A stretch of 64,000 bases of DNA from Kiloniellaceae bacterium (lineage in GTDB: Bacteria > Pseudomonadota > Alphaproteobacteria > Kiloniellales > J153). Within the stretch, counting starts at the first letter, position 1; the number at the start of each line of letters is the position of its first letter. Location: the NCBI GenBank assembly GCA_021776115.1, contig JAJFGN010000041.1:1-64000 (forward strand), written 5' to 3'. A program made the translations under genes and the position numbers. The notes under the pieces are model-generated. The model saw nothing but the letters and a program-made list of their open reading frames with translations, made no database searches and had not been told where the DNA came from. Positions 43,701 through 51,688 of this stretch are shown here, one piece after another.

Positions 43701-43812
43701 AGCTGCCGCAAGGAAGAGACCGGTCACCGCGGCAAAGCGGGCCAAAAAATCGGCGGGGAGGGTCCGCCGGAGCGCGCCGCGCAAGTCGAAAAAACCGGTG
43801 CGGCGGCGCTAG
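40798..43812 (+). CDS. ppdK: Pyruvate, phosphate dikinase with a histone H1-like lysine-rich tail
   Basis: The 1004-residue protein. Residues ~1-885 are a full PPDK, which interconverts pyruvate, ATP and phosphate with PEP, AMP and pyrophosphate: the nucleotide-binding domain ([47 protein letters not shown]), swivelling phospho-His in [15 protein letters not shown] (~462-476, His ~467), and PEP domain with CGEHGGDP (Cys ~844). Normal PPDK ends near here. An extra ~118-residue tail (from 43456) is about half Lys/Arg with Ala and Pro, in KKAA/AKKK repeats resembling a histone H1 or HU-type tail. It shares the reading frame with no stop. Confidence 0.96.
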   Translation: [1004 protein letters not shown]

Positions 43813-43843
43813 TGTATTCTGCTCCAACAGGTTGCTGGCGGGG

Positions 43844-44620
43844 TTATTTTTTGACGGCACGCTCCACGACAACCTGAAACCGGTAGGGCGAATCCAGGCC
43901 GCCGGCCTGGATAGACGTGGAGCCATATCGCAGGTCGGCGACACTAAATTCTTCGAAATGCCCGATCCTCCGGTCCGCGACAAGCGTCCCTAGGTGGCTC
44001 GCCAAGTCTCGGATAATCAGACGGCCCTCGTGATTCTCGATCGCGAAATGCAGGGGCGAGATTTCGTCGCCGACCGAGGCTTGAAACATTAAGTCCGCCT
44101 TTCGCGCGGTCGTTTTTTCTCCCGGCCGCGAGTGCCGCCCGACGTGAAAAGGTAGGGTGTTTATAACCACGCCTTCGGACCCGATGTGCGCCAGCATCTC
44201 CGGCGACTCCGCTAACAGTCGGATCGAGCGAACCGCGCTGTAGGGCGCGCCTTCATTGTATAATTGGTGAGCCATGAGCTGGCTTTGCGCTGCCGCCAAA
44301 CGATCGCAGAGAGCGCGCAGCAGCGTGAGGCCCAGCGGGTTCTCCCGGCTGAAGACCGATAGAAACGCCTCTTTTGGAATGACCATCAGCGTGACAGGCG
44401 TGACCGCGCGAACAGTGGTCGAGCGCGCTTGGTTCCGTAAGACTCCAGACTCCCCAAAAATCGCGCCCTTGCCCAGAACCGCCAAGCGAACCTGTCCGTC
44501 GCCGATCTGACGCGACACCTCCACCTTGCCGTCGGTTATGATAAAGACGGCGTCGCCTGGGCCGCCTTCCTCATAGATTACCCGGCCTGCGGGAGTGGTT
44601 TTTTCTTCAAGCTTGCTCAT
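43844..44620 (-). CDS. Cyclic-nucleotide-binding plus FHA domain signalling protein
   Basis: The 258-residue protein: residues ~4-120 form a cNMP-binding domain (GRVIYEEGGPGDAVFIITDGKVEVSR; LAVLGKGAIFGESGVL; RSTTVRAVTPVTLMVIPKEAF). A linker follows, then an FHA-like domain (~160-255) with GRHSRPGEK, SPLHFAIENHEGRLIIRDLASHLGTLV containing the expected Gly-Arg, Ser/His and Asn/Asp positions. It would bind cAMP or another ligand and a phosphothreonine partner; the Gly-Glu-Ser phosphate cassette (IFGESG) is kept. It is convergent with ppdK and divergent from the MeaB gene. Confidence 0.82.
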   Translation of the reverse strand: MSKLEEKTTPAGRVIYEEGGPGDAVFIITDGKVEVSRQIGDGQVRLAVLGKGAIFGESGVLRNQARSTTVRAVTPVTLMVIPKEAFLSVFSRENPLGLTLLRALCDRLAAAQSQLMAHQLYNEGAPYSAVRSIRLLAESPEMLAHIGSEGVVINTLPFHVGRHSRPGEKTTARKADLMFQASVGDEISPLHFAIENHEGRLIIRDLASHLGTLVADRRIGHFEEFSVADLRYGSTSIQAGGLDSPYRFQVVVERAVKK

Positions 44621-44729
44621 GGTTGCAAGTTTGCGCCGGCAGGCCTTACGAAGTGTTAACGATGTACGCGAGCCGTAGCCGCCCGAAAGGCCCTTGACCG
44701 CGGGAGGCGCGCGGGGCACGTCAAACCCC

Positions 44730-45680
44730 ATGACCGGAAAAGACCGAGCGCCAAGCCTGGGAGCTCTCACGCGCGGCGGTAAGCCCGCAATGGCGAGCGC
44801 TTTGGCCGCCCTGGAGCGTGCCGCGAATGAGACCGCGACGCTGGCGCTTCTGGACGACTCCTACGGCGCGCCGCGGGCTCAGGTAATCGGGGTAACCGGG
44901 CCGCCTGGCGTCGGCAAGTCGACCCTGCTGGGACGTTTGGTCGCGCGTTTCCGGGCCGCCGGTCAAAGCGTCGGCGTGATCGCGGTTGATCCCTCCTCGC
45001 GCCGCTCCGGCGGGGCTTTGCTCGGCGACCGGGTCCGTCTGGTCACCGACCCCGATGACGAGGGTGTCTTCGTCCGCTCCATGGCGGCGCGCGATCGCTT
45101 GGGCGGGCTAGCCGAGACCACCGTGGCCGCCATGGTGGTCATGCGGGCCACCTACGATGTTGTGCTGATCGAAACCGTTGGGGTCGGTCAGTCGGAAACC
45201 GACGTTGCCGGTGTGGCCGACACGGTGGTGTTTTGCGTTCAGCCCGCCTCGGGCGATTCGCTGCAATTCATGAAGGCCGGGATCATCGAGATCCCCCACA
45301 TTGCCGTGGTGACCAAGGCCGATGTTGGGCCGGCGGCCAGACGTGCGCTGGCCGATCTCAAGGGCGCTTTGTCGCTAGCGGCCCATACCGCCGCGGAGGC
45401 TTGGCCGATTGAGGTCCTATCCGTTTCGGCGACGGGCGGGCAGGGGCTCGACGATTTGCAGGCGGCCCTGGCGCGCCGTGCCGCTTGGCTCGGAGAGGGC
45501 AACCGGCTGATGGAGCAACGCCAGGCGCAAGCGAAACTTTGGTTGCGCGATGCGTTACGCGACCGCTTTGGCTCGCAAGGCCTGCACCGCGCGCAAACCT
45601 TGGGTCTCGATCTAAACGTGACCGGCGGAACATCGCCTTTTGCCCGTCTGGCCGAGGTGTCGGGGAAGATTATGCTCTAA
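44730..45680 (+). CDS. meaB: MeaB/ArgK-type GTPase (methylmalonyl-CoA mutase chaperone)
   Basis: The 316-residue G3E GTPase has P-loop GPPGVGKST (~57-65), switch VDPSSRRSGGALLGDRVRL (~85-103), and ETVGVGQSE (~150-158). It loads or repairs adenosylcobalamin-dependent mutases such as methylmalonyl-CoA mutase. No mutase is adjacent in this window. The start is MTGKDRAPSLG; residues upstream of it in the frame are not needed. Confidence 0.93.
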   Translation: MTGKDRAPSLGALTRGGKPAMASALAALERAANETATLALLDDSYGAPRAQVIGVTGPPGVGKSTLLGRLVARFRAAGQSVGVIAVDPSSRRSGGALLGDRVRLVTDPDDEGVFVRSMAARDRLGGLAETTVAAMVVMRATYDVVLIETVGVGQSETDVAGVADTVVFCVQPASGDSLQFMKAGIIEIPHIAVVTKADVGPAARRALADLKGALSLAAHTAAEAWPIEVLSVSATGGQGLDDLQAALARRAAWLGEGNRLMEQRQAQAKLWLRDALRDRFGSQGLHRAQTLGLDLNVTGGTSPFARLAEVSGKIML

Positions 45681-46576
45681 AAGTTCGCCCAATCCGGCCT
45701 TTTGGGGACCAACTTGGCCTTGCCAGCAACTAGCGGCTCGGCCGCATCTTCCACGGCATCGAGCCGCAGGAGCGCGAGTCCAATGGTTTCGGCGCTGGAT
45801 CGCATGATGCCGACCTCCTTATCGTCGCGTGTGACGGGTGTGCCAGGAGCAGGGGCAGGCCCGTCTATCTCGACCGGCATCAAGCGCTTCTTGATTAGCG
45901 CGCGGTATTTCGTGCGCGCGGTCAGTTCCTGACCCATGAAGCACCCCTTGTCCCAATCCACGCCGTTGAGCTCGTCGAATCCGTTCTCGAGCAGCGGCGA
46001 GCGCTCGATCTCAAGGTCGCGGCTGCCGTCGGGGACACCGCACGAGATGCGCAGGCGGTCGTAGTCGGCGGCGGTGGCGGGCTCGAAACCAGCCTGCTGC
46101 AAAGCTGTGTCCGCTCCGTCGCGGGGCAGCACGGCGCGCGCGCCCAGGCCCGGAAGGCGGGGATCCATATAGGCCAGCCCGCTCCCAAAGGAGGTCGCCG
46201 CACCAGGGCTTTCCGGTAAGGCAAGCGCCGCAGCCGTGCCGGCACCGAACAGGGCCGCGACTGCATAGCGCTCGCCCGCATCCTCTATCGCTACCTTGGA
46301 GCGTAATTTGTAAACCGAAAGCCGCCGCTTCAGGTCGCCGCGCCGGGCCGCTTCGCAATCGATCAGGATCGCTTCCGCGTCTTGCGGGTCCTGGGTCAGG
46401 AAGAATTCGTGCAGGAACTTGCCCTGGGGGGTCAGGAAGGCCGACCAAATCGCGCGATCGGCACTTAGCTTTGCGATATCGTTGGAGATCATACCCTGGA
46501 GAAATGACCGCGTGTCCGCGCCGCCGACGCGCAGAACCGCGCGCGAGTCCAGAATCAGGGCCACAGGCTCGGCCAT
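45677..46576 (-). CDS. ygfZ: YgfZ/GcvT-like folate-binding protein
   Basis: The 299-residue protein aids assembly or repair of Fe-S clusters through tetrahydrofolate. The signature KGCFMGQE (Cys ~213-215) is present, with the early segment SRAVLRVGGADTRSFLQGMISNDI and the C-terminal beta barrel. It converges on meaB with a 4-base overlap. It is the alphaproteobacterial CAF17-like version. Confidence 0.92.
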   Translation of the reverse strand: MAEPVALILDSRAVLRVGGADTRSFLQGMISNDIAKLSADRAIWSAFLTPQGKFLHEFFLTQDPQDAEAILIDCEAARRGDLKRRLSVYKLRSKVAIEDAGERYAVAALFGAGTAAALALPESPGAATSFGSGLAYMDPRLPGLGARAVLPRDGADTALQQAGFEPATAADYDRLRISCGVPDGSRDLEIERSPLLENGFDELNGVDWDKGCFMGQELTARTKYRALIKKRLMPVEIDGPAPAPGTPVTRDDKEVGIMRSSAETIGLALLRLDAVEDAAEPLVAGKAKLVPKRPDWANF

Positions 46577-46851
46577 GGGGCATGGTCTCCACTTTAATCA
46601 GGTCGAGGCCTAGAAGGTGGCGATACCTCGGGCGCTTGGCAAGGGCGGGACTCGTGGGCGAAGAGCACGATCATGGGGCAGCCCGCGGCGGCTGGAGATC
46701 TGCTCTGGCGTATTCCGCCGAGCGGGCCAAACTCGTTACATGCTCAGGACTTATCGTCGAATCCGCCCTTGCGAAACGCACGCTGAAGCAACAATCTGGC
46801 GGCGCGAACCGGCCCGGCTGTTTCGCGTCCGAATCAACACGAAAAGCGGCC

Positions 46852-47256
46852 ATGGAACCGATGCTCACCATCCACGCCCAGATTTCACCCGGCGAACTTA
46901 TCGACAAGATCACGATCCTTGAGATCAAGGAAGCACGCATCGGCGATACGCGGAAGCGGGCGAACGTGCGCTATGCCCTGAAGTCGTTGTCGGAAACCCG
47001 GGAGCAGACGCTGGCCATGAGCGCGCCCCTGGAAGGCCTGTGGTCTGACCTGAGAAGTGTCAACGAGGCCCTGTGGGAGATCGAGGACGAGATTCGCCTC
47101 TGTGAGGCAAAGATGGAATTCGGACCTCGGTTCATCGAGCTGGCGCGCTCGGTCTATAAGACCAATGATCGCCGTGCCGCCATCAAGAAGGACATCGATC
47201 TGCTCTTCAGCTCCGCCATGACCGACGAGAAATCCTATGAACACCCGGGCGGCTGA
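46852..47256 (+). CDS. DUF6165 family protein
   Basis: The 134-residue helical protein begins MEPMLTIHAQISPGELIDKITILEIKEARIGDTRKRANVRYALKSLSETREQT, the pattern of the DUF6165 family found beside glycosyltransferases in alphaproteobacteria. A coiled region extends over ~55-125. ATG 46852 is chosen over a long upstream extension that lacks conserved character. The next gene on the other strand is a GT9 glycosyltransferase, which overlaps its end by 22 bases. Confidence 0.78.
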   Translation: MEPMLTIHAQISPGELIDKITILEIKEARIGDTRKRANVRYALKSLSETREQTLAMSAPLEGLWSDLRSVNEALWEIEDEIRLCEAKMEFGPRFIELARSVYKTNDRRAAIKKDIDLLFSSAMTDEKSYEHPGG

Positions 47257-48170
47257 TGTGCGAGCAGGCGGGCGACCGCCGCCTCCACCTCCTCAACCCT
47301 CAGCTGCGCCAGATTAGCGGTTACGATCATTTCGACCCGGTTCCCGAGAGGCCGTGACTTGACCGGGTTCGAAAGCGTTCCAAAGATCGCAACCAGCGGA
47401 CAATCGGCCAACGCGATCAAATGTGTGGGCCCGGTATCGTTGCCGACGGCCAAGCGGGCTCTGCGGGCCAACTCCACGATCTGTTCCAGATTGGAATCGA
47501 TATCGTACGTGGATGGACAAAGACGCGTAATGACGCGCGCTTCCTCAGTCTCCGCCGGCCCGCGGATGAGGACCGGCGTCAAACCCCTGGCCGCCAGCTG
47601 GCAGGCCAACTCGCCATAGCGCTCGGCCGGCCAGCGTTTCTCGCGCCGTGTGGGTGACGAGCCGGGAACCAGCAGGGCGTAAGAGGGAGGCAATCCGTAG
47701 TGCGAGATGTCCGCCTTGAGGAAGCCAAGATCGGGTGCTGGCACCGCGTCGATGCCCGCGAGTGCAAGCATTTCGGCCTGGCGCTGGTAAATCGGCAAGG
47801 GCTTCCGGCGGCCGGAATAGTACACGCCACGGCCGCGCACGACGCCGACCCATTGGGTCGCGCGTGGGTTAACAAACCTCGCGTAGGCGTTGGTGCGCGT
47901 GGACCACTGAAGGTCGTAAATCCGGTCGAAACGTGCCGCGCGCAGCTTACGCGCCAAGGCGAGCCAATCCTGGACCCGCTGCAGCGACGGCCGCCGGTCG
48001 GTCCAGACCTCGTCGAAACAGCCCGACGCCTGACCCAGATTCACAAAGGGCGCGGTGGTGAGCAGGGTGACGCGGTCGTTCTTGTGGCGCGCCCGGATCG
48101 CCTGCATGGCGCCGATCGAAAGCACGAAATCGCCGAGCGCCGAGAGCTTGATGACCAGGATGTTTCGCAC
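47235..48170 (-). CDS. Glycosyltransferase family 9 (heptosyltransferase-like)
   Basis: The 311-residue GT-B enzyme starts at GTG (MRNILVIKLSALGDFVLSIGAMQAIRARHKND), the ADP-heptose:LPS heptosyltransferase type. LVPGSSPTRREKRWPAERYGEL (~178-199) and the late motif AVGNDTGPTHLIALADCP (~237-254) are the nucleotide-sugar binding segments. It probably adds a heptose-like sugar to the lipopolysaccharide core. It is antiparallel to the DUF6165 and GT4 genes. Confidence 0.88.
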   Translation of the reverse strand: MRNILVIKLSALGDFVLSIGAMQAIRARHKNDRVTLLTTAPFVNLGQASGCFDEVWTDRRPSLQRVQDWLALARKLRAARFDRIYDLQWSTRTNAYARFVNPRATQWVGVVRGRGVYYSGRRKPLPIYQRQAEMLALAGIDAVPAPDLGFLKADISHYGLPPSYALLVPGSSPTRREKRWPAERYGELACQLAARGLTPVLIRGPAETEEARVITRLCPSTYDIDSNLEQIVELARRARLAVGNDTGPTHLIALADCPLVAIFGTLSNPVKSRPLGNRVEMIVTANLAQLRVEEVEAAVARLLAHQPPGCS

Positions 48171-48297
48171 GTGGGGGGATCTCAGCGCAGGACCGGAACC
48201 ATGTCGGCTTCTTACCGTGTGTACCTTGGCCTTACAAGGCGCGGAGGCTATAAAGCATCTCGAATGGGTGCAACGAATACGGCGAGGCGAAACCGGC

Positions 48298-49359
48298 ATG
48301 CGGGTCATGCAGGTCATGGCGGGCGGGGAACACGGCGGCGCCGAGACCTTCTTTGTCGATCTCGTAACGGCTCTGCAAAAAAGAGGTTTGGACCAGCGCG
48401 CGGTCATTCGCCGTAATCCGGAACGCTCCAAGATTTTGCGCGATGCCAAGGTCCCACTGGCGGAGCTACGCTTCGGTGGACCGCTCGATATCCTGTCCAA
48501 GCCGGCCTTGCGCCGGGAAATCGCGCGCTTTCAACCCGATATCGTGCAAACCTGGATGGTGCGTGCGACTAAGGCGTGCCCAAGCGGCCAATTCGTTCAC
48601 GTCGGTTGGCTGGGCGGCTACTACAAACCGCCACATTTTCAGGCCTGCGACCATGTCGTCGGCGTGACCCAGGACATTGCCAATCACATGCGCGCCGCCG
48701 GCTGGGCGGAGTCGCGGTCCCACTATTTGCCGACCTTCGCGGTACGCCAGCCGGCCGGGCCCTTGAACCGCGCCGACTACGACACGCCGGAGGACGCGCC
48801 GCTGCTGCTGGCGCTGGGCCGGCTTCACGTCAAGAAAGCCTTCGATATTCTCCTGAAAGCGCTGGTTTCCACACCCAAGGCCTGGTTATGGATTGCCGGG
48901 GAGGGGGAGCTACGCGCCGAACTTGAGAAATTGGCGGCAGACTTGGGTGTTGCCGGGCGGGTCCGCTTTCTTGGGTGGCGCTATGACCGGGAAGCCTTGC
49001 TGGCGACCGCGGACCTTTGTGTCTTTCCGTCGCGCTACGAGCCCTTTGGCACCGTGACAATCGAGGCCTGGGCCTGCGATACACCGCTGGTTGCGGCGGC
49101 CAGCGCTGGGCCGGCGGCCGTGATCCGTGACGGTGAGGATGCTCTTTTGGTATCGGTCGACGATGTCGAGGCTCTGGCGGCCGCCATTAACCGCGTACTG
49201 GACGAACCTGCCTTGGCGGAAAACTTGGTGGCAGCGGGGCGCCGGCGCTTCGAGGCGGAGTTCACGGAGGAGGCCTGCGCCAAACGTTATCTCGCTTTTT
49301 ACGAGAACCTCCTGGACAGCCCAAGTGCGGTGGCCCCTGTGCATGGCGCCGCCCAATGA
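48298..49359 (+). CDS. Glycosyltransferase family 4
   Basis: The 353-residue GT-B enzyme: RVMQVMAGGEHGGAETFFVDLVTALQKRG at the start, acceptor half to ~170, then the donor half with LLALGRLHVKKAFDILLKAL (~169-188) and FPSRYEPFGTVTIEAWACDTPLVAAASAGPAAVIRDGEDALLVSVDD (~242-289), the E-x7-E motif. Likely surface polysaccharide assembly with the divergent GT9 enzyme. Its stop overlaps the dihydroorotase start by 4 bases (ATGA). Confidence 0.9.
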   Translation: MRVMQVMAGGEHGGAETFFVDLVTALQKRGLDQRAVIRRNPERSKILRDAKVPLAELRFGGPLDILSKPALRREIARFQPDIVQTWMVRATKACPSGQFVHVGWLGGYYKPPHFQACDHVVGVTQDIANHMRAAGWAESRSHYLPTFAVRQPAGPLNRADYDTPEDAPLLLALGRLHVKKAFDILLKALVSTPKAWLWIAGEGELRAELEKLAADLGVAGRVRFLGWRYDREALLATADLCVFPSRYEPFGTVTIEAWACDTPLVAAASAGPAAVIRDGEDALLVSVDDVEALAAAINRVLDEPALAENLVAAGRRRFEAEFTEEACAKRYLAFYENLLDSPSAVAPVHGAAQ

Positions 49360-50708
49360 AGGCGGAGCGCTTCGATCTGATCCTCAAGGGCGGTACCCTG
49401 GTCACCCCGGCGGGGCCGCGTGCCGCCGATGTCGGGGTGCGCGACGGCCGCATCGCCGCCTTGGGCACGCTTGACCCCGATGCGGGAGAACAAGTGATCG
49501 ACGTGCGCGGCCTGCACGTTCTGCCGGGTGTGATCGACACGCAGGTTCACTTTCGTGAACCTGGCCTGGAGCATAAGGAAGATCTAGCCAGCGGCACGGC
49601 GGCGGCGGCCCTGGGTGGCGTGACGACTGTTTTCGAGATGCCGAATACCACGCCCTCAACCCTGACAGCCTTGGATCTGCAAGACAAACTGAGCCGCGCC
49701 AAGGGCCGGGCCTGGACCGACCACGCCTTCTTCATGGGCGCGGCCGCGGAAAATGTCGAGCATTTGGCGGCCTTGGAGCAGCAACCGGGATGCTGCGGCG
49801 TCAAGATTTTCATGGGGTCTTCGACGGGAAGCCTGCTCGTCGATGACGACGAAACCTTGCTCCAAGCCTTGCGGAACGGCCGCCGGCGGGTGGCGGTGCA
49901 TGCCGAGGACGAAGCCCGCCTGCGCGAGCGCCTGGCGCTGGTGCGCGGTGGGGCCGATGTCGCGCAACATCCCGAATGGCGCGACGTGGAAACGGCGCGC
50001 TTGGCGACCCAACGGGTGCTGAATCTGGCGCGGCGCGCGGGGCGCCGGATCCACGTGCTGCACGTCACGACGGCCGAGGAAATCCCGCTCCTAGCCGCCA
50101 ACAAAGACGTGGCGACAATGGAGGTCACGCCTCAACATCTGACTCTGACGGCGCCCGAGTGCTACCAACGCTTGGGCACCTTCGCGCAGATGAACCCGCC
50201 GATTCGCGAGGCGCGCCATCGCGACGCGCTCTGGCACGCGATCGACCAGGGAATCGTCGATGTCGTCGGCTCCGACCACGCGCCGCACACACGCGAAGAG
50301 AAAGCGCGGTCCTATCCGACCTCCCCCTCGGGCATGCCGGGGGTTCAGACCTTGTTGCCGCTGATGCTCGACCACGTCAACGCCGGCCGCCTCACCCTGG
50401 AGCGCCTGGTCGATCTGGTGTGCGCGGGGCCCCAAAGGATCTACGGGATCGCCGGTAAGGGCCGGGTCGCAGTTGGTTACGATGCCGACTTTACCGTCGT
50501 CGATTTGAAAGCGCGGCGTGAGATTACGGCCAAGTGGTTGGCCGCCAAATGCGGCTGGTCACCCTTCGAGGGCATAACCGTCACCGGGTGGCCGAAAGCG
50601 ACCATCGTCCGTGGCAATATCGTGATGCGCGAGGACGAGTTGCAAGGCGACCCCACCGGACAGCCCGCGCGCTTCGTGGAAACCCTATCGGGTGACGCCG
50701 GAGATTAA
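49356..50708 (+). CDS. Dihydroorotase-like amidohydrolase
   Basis: The 450-residue amidohydrolase fits class I dihydroorotases, which close carbamoyl-aspartate to dihydroorotate in pyrimidine synthesis: the first motif GVIDTQVHFREPGLEHKEDLASG (~55-77), carboxylated Lys in GVKIFMGSSTG (~150), metal His residues in HVLHVTTAEE and SDHAPHT (~308-314). The first zinc His (usual HVH) is Gln in DTQVHF. Versions with QVHF occur in many alphaproteobacteria. It lies with glycosyltransferases rather than pyrB, so its use in pyrimidine synthesis is an assumption. ATGA overlap with the GT4 gene. Confidence 0.85.
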   Translation: MKAERFDLILKGGTLVTPAGPRAADVGVRDGRIAALGTLDPDAGEQVIDVRGLHVLPGVIDTQVHFREPGLEHKEDLASGTAAAALGGVTTVFEMPNTTPSTLTALDLQDKLSRAKGRAWTDHAFFMGAAAENVEHLAALEQQPGCCGVKIFMGSSTGSLLVDDDETLLQALRNGRRRVAVHAEDEARLRERLALVRGGADVAQHPEWRDVETARLATQRVLNLARRAGRRIHVLHVTTAEEIPLLAANKDVATMEVTPQHLTLTAPECYQRLGTFAQMNPPIREARHRDALWHAIDQGIVDVVGSDHAPHTREEKARSYPTSPSGMPGVQTLLPLMLDHVNAGRLTLERLVDLVCAGPQRIYGIAGKGRVAVGYDADFTVVDLKARREITAKWLAAKCGWSPFEGITVTGWPKATIVRGNIVMREDELQGDPTGQPARFVETLSGDAGD

Positions 50709-51046
50709 TGCTCGGTCGAGGGGCCTTCGGTCAGCTGCCACTCGGTCGGCTGCATGATGCCGACGTAGCCGATGCGCACCGAATGCAGGGTGCCGTCCAG
50801 CTTGGTTTCCCAATAACCCAGGAATTCGTTAAGCTTGGGGAAATCGGGAACCCGGTCGAGAGATTGCCACAGGTAGCTTTGCAGCAAGTCCGGATAATCC
50901 GGCATCTTATAAAGGATCTCCGCCGTGGTCAGACGGAAGTCCTGCATCAGGCCTTCCGGTTCTTCCATGGGGCCCTCCTGGCTCTCCTGGACACGGCCGC
51001 CCGGCTCTTGCGCGAGGCGCCCCTTCAATCGCTCGGCATTGCTCAT
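50705..51046 (-). CDS. Usg-family protein
   Basis: The 113-residue protein has FRLTTAEILYKMPDYPDLLQSYLWQSLDRVPDFPKLNEFLGYWETKLDGTLHSVRIGYVG (~37-97), the signature of alphaproteobacterial Usg proteins. An ~35-residue Gln/Glu-rich disordered extension precedes it. Function unknown; it converges on the dihydroorotase gene by 4 bases. Confidence 0.88.
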   Translation of the reverse strand: MSNAERLKGRLAQEPGGRVQESQEGPMEEPEGLMQDFRLTTAEILYKMPDYPDLLQSYLWQSLDRVPDFPKLNEFLGYWETKLDGTLHSVRIGYVGIMQPTEWQLTEGPSTEH

Positions 51047-51129
51047 ATCCCATGATTGCCGGAAATGTCTGAAATTCCGTTAAACCTATAAGACTTTGAA
51101 ATAAAGAAAGAATCATAGGGGATGAAGGC

Positions 51130-51360
51130 ATGAAAGACCTATGTGCGGCGACCGCGGCCCCGGTCACGGTCTTGCTGGCCGGCCTGGCGCTGGCCGCCTG
51201 TGCCGCGCCGCCCACCGGCATGGCCGGGCTGGCGGACGGGCGGGCCTGTTATCGCACCCTGGCTCGGGTCGACTGCCACTCGGCGCCGCTGCCCGGCGAG
51301 GCCGCACGCCGGGTCGGCTTCTTCGACTGGGCTGCCCTCATGACGCCGGCGGGGGGGTAA
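51130..51360 (+). CDS. Small putative lipoprotein
   Basis: The 76-residue precursor has a signal peptide with a lipobox (LALAACA, Cys after AA, ~23) and a short mature part with two Cys (CYRTLARVDC). No family recognised. It lies at the border of the region followed by low-GC mobile-element-like DNA. Confidence 0.6.
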   Translation: MKDLCAATAAPVTVLLAGLALAACAAPPTGMAGLADGRACYRTLARVDCHSAPLPGEAARRVGFFDWAALMTPAGG

Positions 51361-51609
51361 CCATAGGTCCAGGAACGGCCACCCCGGTGATCGCACCGTG
51401 TTTAAGGCCGAACGCGCGGCTTCTTGCCGAGGGACCGCGGAAGAGGCCATCATGTGGCGCAAGACGACCCGTGTTTCGGAGCGCGCGGGGCTTTACGGAA
51501 AAGATTTTGGGTCCTTTATGTATGGGTATAACTAGTTGATATAAAAAGGTATTTTTTCCATTTTCTGCGTATGTGTAATTAATTGTGTAAGCTTTGAGCC
51601 TTTTTTCGC

Positions 51610-51685
51610 AAAACCTTGAATACGCTATCTCATATTCAAGTTTCTTATGTTATCCTTGAATATGAGATAGCGTATTCAAGGTTTT
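51610..51685. promoter_or_regulatory. Large palindrome (31-bp perfect arms) upstream of the fic gene; probable operator
   Basis: The arm at 51610-51640 is the exact reverse complement of 51655-51685, separated by 14 bases. Each arm itself holds CTTGAATA and TATTCAAG halves, giving four half-sites in a row. It covers the likely ribosome site (AAGG at 51678-51681) of the Fic gene and sits in AT-rich DNA (51530-51690) unlike the surrounding GC-rich chromosome. It may be the binding site of the Fic protein's own wHTH or of another regulator, and as RNA would form a strong hairpin hiding the start. Confidence 0.7.
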
Positions 51686-51688
51686 CAC

